Assembly (NCBI RefSeq): GCF_035594125.1
Contig: NC_087181.1
Span: 11,588,817-11,652,816, forward strand
Origin: Scylla paramamosain
Taxonomy: Eukaryota > Arthropoda > Malacostraca > Decapoda > Portunidae
DNA: 64,000 nucleotides
Direction: 5' to 3'
The notes below the pieces were generated by a model. The model made no database searches, was not told the DNA's origin, and saw nothing but the letters and a program-made list of their open reading frames with translations. Below are positions 23,995-33,040 of this stretch, piece by piece. The first letter of the stretch is position 1. Each line of letters begins with the position of its first letter. The position numbers and the translations under genes are program-made.

Positions 23995-24475
23995 AATTTT
24001 CACTTAAACTCACTTTTTCTCTTGAACTCATTCTCTCACTCTCACTCGAACTCATTCTTCACTCTCACTCACTATCACTCACTCTCACTCCAAGTCACTC
24101 TATTCCTTCAACTCACTCTTTCACTCGAACTCTCACTCCGCCTCACTCACTCACGCTCTCAGTCTAACTCACTCACTCACCCTCTCACTCTCACTCACTC
24201 TCACTCACTCTCACTCGAACTCACACTCACTCACACTCGTTCTCATTCTCTCACTCTCACTAACTCACTTTCACTCTCGAATTTACTCTCACTGTCATCG
24301 AACTCACTCTCACTCGAACTCACTCTCTCACTCGAAATCACTCTCGTTCGCCTCACTCTTTCACTTGAACTCATTCCCTCACTCGAACTTACTCTCTCAC
24401 TCGAACTCACTCTTATTCGAACTCACTCTCTCATTTGAACTCACTCTCTCATTTGAACTCTCTCTCACTCACTCG
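23994..24475. repeat. CACTCGAACTCACTCT degenerate minisatellite (B1)
   Basis: Irregular repeat of ACTCACTCTCACTCGAACTC words. Plus-strand frames read Ser-Leu-Glu-Leu-Thr runs and are not genes. Confidence 0.85.
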
Positions 24476-24910
24476 CTTCCCGGTAATGTCTACTCTAGTC
24501 TTTCCTGGTAACGCGAGGCAGAGGGAGAGGACAGCACGGCGCCCTCCCGGTAGTGTCAGAACCAGTTAGTCCTCCACATCAATCTTTACTCCTTCCACTT
24601 TCAAAATAATGTTGTCTTTTCCACCTGACCATCCTCCGTTGTTTTCCTGGTCCGCTGGTCGCTGTCTCCAGTACTTAGTCCACCGGTAAAGTTTCCTTCA
24701 TAGTTCGGTTGTTCATTCGCTGCTTGGGTCTATGCGACGTGCGTGGATGAACCGCTGCTGAGTTGGTAACCGCTCTACCGCTCCGTCGTAATCTCCGCTA
24801 GTTATCCTCGGTTCTCGGTTCGTTGGGCTTTTCGTCCACAGCCCCAGCGTTAGGTTCCGCTAGCGTTCCTCGGTGTTCAGTTCGTCGATACGTCATGAAT
24901 CGGTAGTGTT
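24476..24910. other. Conserved B block between two minisatellites (B1)
   Basis: About 430 bp of moderately GC-rich DNA beginning CCGGTAATGTCTACTCTAG, nearly identical in all B units. The last part (TCCGCTAGTTATCCTCGG, TTCGTCGATACGTC) looks like the degenerate edge of the following 14-bp array. No gene recognised. Confidence 0.5.
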
Positions 24911-26385
24911 CCACGGTACTCGGTGCGTCGGTACGTCGTCAATGTGCCACGGTAATCGATTCACGGTACTCGCTCCACGATATTCGATCCACGATACTCG
25001 GTCCACGGTACTCGCTCCACGATATTCGCTCCACGGTAATCGATTCACGGTACTCGCTCCGCGATATTCGCTCCACGGTAATCNNNNNNNNNNNNNNNNN
25101 NNNNNNNNNNNNNNNNNNNNNNNNNNNNNNNNNNNNNNNNNNNNNNNNNNNNNNNNNNNNNNNNNNNNNNNNNNNNNNNNNNNTCCACGGTACTCGTTCC
25201 ACGATATTCGGTCCACGGTCACGGTACTCGGTACACGATATTCGGTCCTCTATATTCGGTGCACGATACCTGGTCCACGATATTCAGTCTATGGTACACG
25301 GTACTCGCTCCACGATATTCGATATTCGATCCACGATATTCAGTCCATGGTACTCAGTCCACGATATTTGGTCCACGGTACTCGGCACGCGATATTCCGT
25401 CCACGATATTCTGTCCACGATATTCCGTCCACGATATTCTGTCCACGATATTCGGTCCACTGTACACGGTCCACGATATTCGGTCCACATTATTCGGTCC
25501 ACGGTACTCGGTCGACGGTATTTGGTCCACGATATTCGGTTCACAGTACTCGGTCCACGATATTCGGTCCACATTATTCGATCCACGGTACTCGGTCCAC
25601 GATATTCGGTCCACAGTACTCGGTCCACGATATTCGGTCCACATTATTCGATCCACGGTACTCGGTCCACGATATTCGGTCCACAGTACTCGGTCCACGA
25701 TATTCGGTCCACATTATTCGATCCACGGTACTCGGTCCACGATATTCGGTCGACGGTACTCGGTCCACGATATTTGGTCCACGTTATTCGGTCCACAGTA
25801 CTCGGTCCACGATATTTGATCCACAATATTAGGTCCACGGTACTTGATCCACGATATTCCGTCCACGATATTCGGACCACGGTACTCGGTCCACGGTATT
25901 CGATTCACGACATTCGGTCCACGGTACTCGGTTCACGGTACTTGGTTCAAGGTACTTGTTTCACGATATTCGGGCCACGATTTTCGATCCACGGTACCTA
26001 CTCAATCCACGATATTAGGTCCACGGTACTTCGTTCACGATATTCCGTGTACGGTACTTGGTCCACGGTACTCGGTCCACGGTATCTTCGGTTCACCATA
26101 CCCGGTTCACGATACTCTTCCCAAGATATTTGGTTCACGGTGCGCGTTTTACGGTACTCGGTTCAGGACATTCGGTCCTCAGTACTCGGTTCATGGTACT
26201 CGGTTCATGATACTCGGTCCACGATACTCGGTCTGTTGGTTCGTCGTGTTTCTCCAGTGTTACACGGTACTCGGTCCACGAGACTCGGTTCGACGGTAGG
26301 TTGTGAGTTTCACTAGTGTTTCACGGTACTTGGTTCACGTTACTCGGTTCACTGTATTCAGTCCACGGTACTCGGTCCGTCGGTT
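24911..26385. repeat. 14-bp minisatellite array behind gene B1
   Basis: Tandem 14-bp units, mainly GGTCCACGGTACTC and GGTCCACGATATTC in near alternation, giving a 28-bp higher-order repeat. The edges decay into GGTTCGTCG-type words. Open in several frames because three units make 42 bp. Interrupted by an assembly gap. Confidence 0.93.
25084..25183. other. Assembly gap (100 N)
   Basis: Exactly 100 N inside the 14-bp array, the usual placeholder for a gap of unknown size; the true array length in B1 is unknown. Confidence 0.99.
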
Positions 26386-26514
26386 CGTCATAAGTATTGC
26401 AGTCGGTCCATTGCTACAGTATTCGTAACCTACCCTCGTTATTCTCAGCAGTCGGTCCGTACCACAACATTCCCACGTTGCGGCATCGCTCAATCAGGGG
26501 TCATGTGTGGGGGC

Positions 26515-28122
26515 TCAGAACCCCCAGCCCACGTCCTCCACCTCGGGGATATAAGGCTCCAGTATTGCGCCCACGGTGAACAGCACCGCCTGGACCACCA
26601 ACGCACGCCAGACACACCTCTTGGCGGCGTGGTAGAGGTCGTGCCAGCGTGAGGTGCGGGGAGGGCGCGCATTCTGTCCCTCCTCTGTGCCTCGCCGCCT
26701 CTCGTCACCCAACACACTTGTATCCAAGGGAGCGTCTTCACTTTCACCCTCCCACTCATCACTCATGTCCTCCCACTCATCACTCACATCCTCCCACTCA
26801 TCACTCATATCCTCCCACTCATCACTCATATCCTCCCACTCACCATTCTCACCCTCCCACTCATCACTCATAACCTCCCACTCATCACCCACATCCTCCC
26901 ACTCATCACCCACATCCTCCCATTCACCACTTTCTTTCAAGTCTTCACTCTCTTTACACTCATCACTTTCTTTCTTCACTCTGTCTTCTTTCAAATCTTC
27001 ATTCTCATCTTCACATTCGCTTTTGTCTGTACTGGTTTCAATAATGTCTTCAAACTTTTGTTGCACTTCTGTCATGTCATCCTTGATAACAATGGCATTT
27101 CCTGCTTCATTACTTTCATTACACCCAGCATTGTTCCCTGCAATCTGAAGAGAGCTGGTGAGGGAGGCGGGGACTGCTGCAGGCAAGACACTCTCTGTAG
27201 TTAGTTCTTCCTTTCCTTCATCCTTGTGGAATTCCTTGGGTTGCTGCAATTACTTTACTTTAATTTTCAGCTTAAAACGCAATGGATGAAATGAAGACAC
27301 GTCTAAATGGATGTGGATTTTGGCAAACTTGCGATGCTCCTTCAGACACTGGATGAGGTGTCTGGCATCAACAGCCTTCTTCCTCATCGTCCCCAGGTCT
27401 CTCTTTACTTTCATCTTGACGAAACAATCTGCCTTCAGTTCTTGAATTTTCTTTAAATCTACGTGCATGCAGCAGACAGGATATCCGTAAGCCTCGCCAG
27501 GAAGGTTCTCCCGCCGCGCAGGGTCGAGATAGATGGTCATAAAGGGGAACACAAATTTCTTGGCGTAGCACAGCCAGGACTGGATCACCTGGGCCTGAAG
27601 GGTGATCTCAGTCACTTTTATGGTAGTTGGGACTCGCACCGAACAGGAAAGTTTTTCTTCAAGGGCTGGAGGATTGCGGAACTCCTCGTTGGCTTCCTGC
27701 AATCCCTTTGTTTTCAATTTAAGCTCGAAAGTCAATGGATGAAATGAAGACACGTCCAAATTGATGTGAATTTTGCCAAAGTCGCGGTGCTCCTTCAAAC
27801 ATTGGATGAGGTGTCGCGCATCAACAGCCTTCTTCCTCATCGTTCCCAGGCCTCGTTTGACTTTCATTTTCACAAAACAATCTTCTCGCAGTTCTTGAAT
27901 TTTCTTTAAATTTACATACATGACGCAGACAAGGTAGCCATAAGTTGCATGACCAAGGTTTTCCCGCCGCGCAGGGTCGAGATAGATGGTCATGATAGGG
28001 TAGACACAGCGCTTGACGTAGCACAGCCAGGACTCCATCACCTCGGCCTGCAGGGTGATCTCCGTCACCTTGATGGTTGCCGGCACCCGCACAGAGCACG
28101 AAAGTTTCTCCTTCAGACTCAT
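26515..28122 (-). pseudogene. DWP gene copy B1, interrupted by a stop at codon 291
   Basis: Single-exon gene homologous to B2-B5, 535 codons. GAA (Glu 291) has become TAA (27250-27252), exactly at the end of the second domain. The open part encodes 290 residues with both domains (about 5-142 and 156-290) but no acidic tract or membrane segment. The remainder (26515-27249) stays open to the normal stop, with nine Glu-Trp-Glu heptads, the most of any copy. So the nonsense change is recent, or the short form is used. Other visible changes are Pro to Leu (GYLVCVM) and His to Tyr (CVMYVN). Two CCAAT boxes upstream are conserved. The family is not recognised. Whether it is a pseudogene or a truncated gene cannot be decided from sequence alone. 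Confidence 0.75.
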
Positions 28123-28316
28123 TTTTTGCTTATATTATTTGAAGTATTTTTTCGTCAGGGGGTATATGCCTTCCGTATCGAGGAAAGAAATAGTGCCGAC
28201 CTTTGAGCTTGGAGTTAGTTGTCAAGGAAGTAGCCAGTCACCGCCTCCCTCATTTTTTTTGGAGTGTTTGGAGGCTAGCGATTGGCAGAGAGAGTGTGCC
28301 CTCATGCGGTGATTGG
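28123..28316 (-). promoter_or_regulatory. Upstream region of DWP B1 with two CCAAT boxes
   Basis: On the minus strand CCAAT boxes lie at 28312-28316 and 28281-28285, 31 bp apart, and a motif AGTAGCCAGTCACCGCCTCC (plus strand, 28229-28248) lies about 110 bp before the ATG. No convincing TATA box. Conserved in B1-B5. Confidence 0.5.
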
Positions 28317-28327
28317 TTGGTGGTGCA

Positions 28328-28347
28328 TGTGTGTGTGTGTGTGTGTT
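28328..28347. repeat. Short (GT)n run (B1)
   Basis: Ten GT units; expanded in B2 and B3, equally short in B4. Confidence 0.85.
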
Positions 28348-28360
28348 TGGGTGGGAGATA

Positions 28361-29560
28361 AATTATTTTATTTATTATAGGTTTATTGACCACAAGTCAC
28401 AATGGTATACATATACAGGACCCCGACTCTAAAATTGTAAAAACCATGAATTACATATGTTGAGAAAATAGCTGCAGTCCATACAAATAAAACAGTTTTC
28501 TTTTTAATTCGATATAATAGGTAAAAATAATCAAGATCTATAAAACTGAACGTAAGAAAACATGAAGCAGTAAACGATGTAGAAGCTCTAGGTTTTCAAC
28601 ATTAGAATAAAATTAAATGTACATTAACAGAAAACATTGGGCTGAAAGAAGAGTGTGAAGAGGAGAAGATGAGAAGTGGGTGAAGTTATGAAGGAAGTGG
28701 TAGAGTTAAAGAAAACGGAATAGCCGTCATGTTGAGTGAGTTATATGTTTATTTGTGTATTTGTTATTTGTTCATCTTTATTTTTATGCAGTGGACTTAG
28801 AAGTTAGTGGAAGTACAAGAAGTGGTGTTTTATCCTGTGAATAGCGGTCTTGGAGGCTGCTTTGATATTTTGTTTATTGGTTTGTTGTTGTTGTGTGGGT
28901 TGTGTGTTTGAGAGTGTCTATCACTTTGTGTTTCATGTTAGTACCACTTGTGTGTAGTGTTTTGTTAATTAGTTCTGTTTTAGCAAGTGTATGTAGTTCT
29001 TCTGTATTCTTGGTGAATGGATGTTTTTCATTATAGGCAAAGTGAAGTGCTTCGTTTTGTTTTCTTTGTGGTTTTAGTATCTGAGAATCTGATAGAGCGT
29101 TCAGAGCGTAGGGCGAGTGTGTCAGTGTTGGTAGTACACACGCTTTAGTAAGATGTAGTTTGATGGTGGTGTGTAAGAATTCGAATCTCCTGATGGTGTT
29201 TATTTGGCTATTTGTGCTTTATTCGTGATGTCTTTTATATGTTTTGTGTATCCATTTACTCACAGTTTAAGCCACAAAATTTTAGCGTCTTTTGCGTAGT
29301 GTATGTTCTTCCCATCTATGGTTACTGGTTCCATTTTTCTCATTGTTATGGCCAATAGTGTGATTTTTTGTTTGTTTTGATTTTCCATTTTTTTTTTTCG
29401 TAATTGTTGATGTTTTTTTTATATCTCTTTCCGTTATTTTTGCTAACATTTTTTTTTTATTTTCCTGCGCATGTGATTATTTGTGTGATGTCATCTGCGT
29501 ATTGTATATTTGTGCTTATCTCTATTATTATTTGGGTATTTTTGTACTCACCACCATCGC
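28361..29560 (-). pseudogene. LINE-c relic in B1 (reverse transcriptase C-terminal half)
   Basis: Minus strand. The catalytic box QYADDITQIIT (YADD codons at 29490-29501) is intact. Then a degraded stretch with MEPVTIDGKNIHYA-type text is followed by thumb/C-terminal motifs: RRFEFLHTTIKLHL, KACVLPTLTHSPYALNAL, RKQNEALHFAYNEKHPF, NTEELHTLAKTELIN. These are typical of Jockey/I-like non-LTR elements of arthropods. It is 5'-truncated upstream of the YADD box and has several stops and frameshifts. In B1 the phrase before RRFEF has a 2-bp insertion (TTATTTGG on plus) that breaks the frame. It ends in an AT-rich 3' tail at about 28361. Co-amplified with the B unit. Confidence 0.75.
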
Positions 29561-29978
29561 GGCTATTGGTGGCCCGTCCTCTGGTGGTGGTGACGGTGGT
29601 GGTGGTGATGGTGATGTTGATGGTTTCTTAATGATGAACAAACGCACCTGAATGAGAAAGGATTTAATACATTTTGAGAACCACAGTATGTTTTTTACCT
29701 CTTTCTCACTAAAATATATAGTTATCTTGAGTCACAGTTATATTCCAGTCACAGTTATAAATAACATTAACAATATTTTTTTATAGCGTAACTTACTTAA
29801 CCGTCAAATCATTCACTACACAAGATTTAATTCACAAATACATTTGCTACCCCCATAAACACTTTCATTTTCTGTTAGATGATGCCATAGAAAACAAGTC
29901 CCTTTGTCGGTTGAGCTTGGACTGCTCCGTAACTGTTGATGTGGATGTTTTGTGATGCTAGATAGCCGCTTCTCTCTT
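29561..29978. other. B1 right block, no gene recognised
   Basis: A (GGT)n/(GAT)n trinucleotide patch (29580-29625), then AT-rich DNA. Minus-strand frames are short. Confidence 0.4.
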
Positions 29979-30067
<89 letters not shown>

Positions 30068-30084
30068 GGGTAGATGCTGAAGAT

Positions 30085-30164
<80 letters not shown>

Positions 30165-30175
30165 TGTCTCTCTCA
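29979..30175. repeat. (GA)n spacer (CT)n inverted repeat at the B1/B2 border
   Basis: GA run 29979-30063, spacer GGAGGGGTAGATGCTGAAG, CT run to 30175 with a few interruptions. The two arms are complementary over about 80 bp. The next B unit begins right after. Confidence 0.9.
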
Positions 30176-30461
30176 GAGAACGGGCCAGTAGAAGGTGTTA
30201 ATAACAATGTCAGGTTTATAGTTTATTATATTTATTGCTCATCAATATATTCATTACATTTATTTACTGTACTGAGTCAGTTCACACAAATAATGGTTGA
30301 AAGTACATCTTTTCTTCATTTATGGTAATGATGATGATGATGGTGACGATGATAATAATTAATGATGTTAATAATAATAATAAGAATAATAAGAATAATG
30401 ATAATGAAAATAATAATAATAATAAGACGAAGAAGAAGAATAACAGTTCATATATTGATAT

Positions 30462-30521
<60 letters not shown>
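30176..30521. other. B2 left block with trinucleotide tract and (CT)n
   Basis: As in B1: CTGAGTCAG near 30274, ATG/ATA/AAG tract 30327-30445, CT run about 30465-30520. Confidence 0.6.
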
Positions 30522-31002
30522 AATTTTCACTTAAACTCACTTTTTCTCTTGAACTCATTCTCTCACTCTCACTCGAACTCATTCTTCACTCTCACTCACT
30601 ATCACTCACTCTCACTCCAAGTCACTGTATTCCTTCAACTCACTCTTTCACTCGAACTCTCACTCCGCCTCACTCACTCACGCTCTCAGTCTAACTCACT
30701 CACTCACCCTCTCACTCTCACTCACTCTCACTCACTCTCACTCGAACTCACACTCACTCACACTCGTTCTCATTCTCTCACTCTCACTAACTCACTTTCA
30801 CTCTCGAATTCACTCTCACTGTCATCGAACTCACTCTCACTCGAACTCACTCTCTCACTCGAAATCACTCTCGTTCGCCTCACTCTTTCACTTGAACTCA
30901 TTCCCTCACTCGAACTTACTCTCTCACTCGAACTCACTCTTATTCGAACTCACTCTCTCATTTGAACTCACTCTCTCATATGAACTCTCTCTCACTCACT
31001 CG
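30522..31002. repeat. CACTCGAACTCACTCT minisatellite (B2)
   Basis: Same degenerate array as B1, almost unit for unit. Confidence 0.85.
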
Positions 31003-31431
31003 CTCCCCGGTAATGTCTACTCTAGTCTTTCGTGGTAACGCGAGGCAGAGGGAGAGGACAGCACGGCGCCCTCCCGGTAGTGTCAGAACCAGTTAGTCCT
31101 CCACATCAATCTTTACTCCTTCCACTTTCAAAATAATGTTGTCTTTTCCACCTGACTATCCTCCGTTGTTTTCCTGGTCCGCTGGTCGCTGTCCCCAGTA
31201 CTTAGTCCACCGGTACAGTTTCCTTCATAGTTCGGTTGTTCATTCGCTGCTTGGGTCTATGCGACGTGGATGAACCGCTGCTGAGTTGGTAACCACTCTA
31301 CCGCTCCGTCGTAATCTCCGCTAGTTATCCTCGGTTCTCGGTTCGTTGGGCTTTTCGTCCACAGCCCCAGCGTTAGGTTCCGCTAGCGTTCCTCGGTGTT
31401 CAGTTCGTCGATACGTCATGAATCGGTAGTG
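31003..31431. other. Conserved B block (B2)
   Basis: Counterpart of 24476-24910; no gene recognised. Confidence 0.5.
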
Positions 31432-32810
31432 TTCCACGGTACTCGGTGCGTCGGTACGTCGTCAATGTGCCACGGTAATCGGTTCACGGTACTCGCTCTA
31501 CGATATTCGGTCCACGGTACTCGGTCCACGGTACTCGCTCTACTATATTCGCTCTACGGTAATCGGTCCACGGTACTCGCTCCACGGTATTCGGTCCACG
31601 GTACTCGATCCACGGTACTCGCTGCACGATATTCGGTCCATGGTAATCGGTCCACGGTACTCGCTCCACGATATTCGCTCCACGGTCACGGTACTCGGTA
31701 CACCATATTCGGTCCACGATATTCGGTCCACTATACACGTTCCACGATATTCGGTCCACATTATTCGGTCCACGGTACTCTGTCAACCGTATTTGGTCCA
31801 CGATATTCGGTCCACAGTACTCGGTCCACGATATTTGGTCCACGATATTCGGTCCACATTATTCGGTCCACGGTACTCGATCCACGATATTCAGTCCACG
31901 GTACTCGGTTGACGATATTTGGTCCACGTTATTCGGTCCACGGTACTCGGTCCACGATATTTGATCCACGATATTCGGTCCACGGTATTCGATCCACGAT
32001 ATTCGGTCCACGATATTCGGACCACGGTACTCGGTCCACGGTACTCGGTTCACGATATTCGGTCCACGGTACTCGGTCCACGTTACTCGGTTCACGATAT
32101 TCGGTCCACGGTACTCGGTTCACTTTACTTGGTTCACGATATTCGGTCCACTGTACTCGGTTCACTTTACTTGGTTCACGATATTCGGTCCACTGTACTC
32201 GGTTCACGGTACTTGGTTCACGGTACTTGGTTCACGATATTCGGTCCACGATTCTCAGTCCATGGTACCTACTCAATCCACGATGTTAGGTCCACGGTAC
32301 TTCGTTCACGATATTCCGTGTACGGTACTTGGTCCACAGTACTCGGTCCACGGTACTTTGTTCACCATACTCGGTTCACGATACTCTGTCCACGATATTT
32401 GGTTCACGGTGTGCGATCTACGGTACTTGGTTCACGATATTCGGTCCGCAGTACTCGGTCTACGATACTCGGTCCACGGTACTCGGTCTACGATACTCGG
32501 TCCACGGTACTCGGTCTACGATACTCGTCCAGGGTACTCGGTTCATGATATTTGGTCCACGATACTCCGTTCATGATCTTCGGTCCGCAGTACTCGTTCC
32601 ACGGTACTTGGTCCACGCTACTCGGTTCACGATATTCGGTCCACGGTATTCAATCCACGATATTCGGTCCGCGATACTCGCTCTGTTCGTTCGTCGTGTT
32701 TCTCGGTCCACGAGACTCGGTTCGACGGTAGGTTGTAAGTTTCGCCAGTGTTTCACGGTGTTCACGGTACTCGGTTCATAGTATTCGGTCCACGGTACTC
32801 GGTCCGTCTG
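31432..32810. repeat. 14-bp minisatellite array behind gene B2
   Basis: GGTCCACGGTACTC / GGTCCACGATATTC units with ACTTTACTTGGTTC and ACATTATTC variants. The ungapped length is about 1.38 kb. Long open frames on both strands (Arg-Tyr-Ser-Val-His and Trp-Thr-Glu-Tyr-Arg-Gly repeats) are artefacts of the period. Confidence 0.93.
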
Positions 32811-33040
32811 TATCCGGTCCGTGTTCCGCTTGCTATCCTCGGTAATCAGTTCATCAGTACAGTGTTCTTCGAAAGTTTCGCTACAGTTTCTCAAAACACG
32901 GTCCGTCGGTTCGTCGTAAGTATTGCAGTCGGTCCATCGCTACAGTATTCGTAACCTCCCCTCGTTATTCTCAGCAGTCGGTCCATACCACAACATTCCC
33001 ACGTTGCGGCATCGCTCAATCAGGGGTCATGTGTGGGGGC

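Noticed and set aside
24022..24438. 138-codon Ser-Leu-Glu-Leu-Thr frame in the CACTC minisatellite (B units)
   Set aside because: Period-driven low-complexity translation with no other coding sign.
24873..26316. Long Arg-Tyr-Ser-Val-His / Trp-Thr-Glu-Tyr-Arg-Gly frames in the 14-bp arrays (also B2, B3, B5)
   Set aside because: Several overlapping frames on both strands are equally open, with no start context or splice support; a repeat effect.
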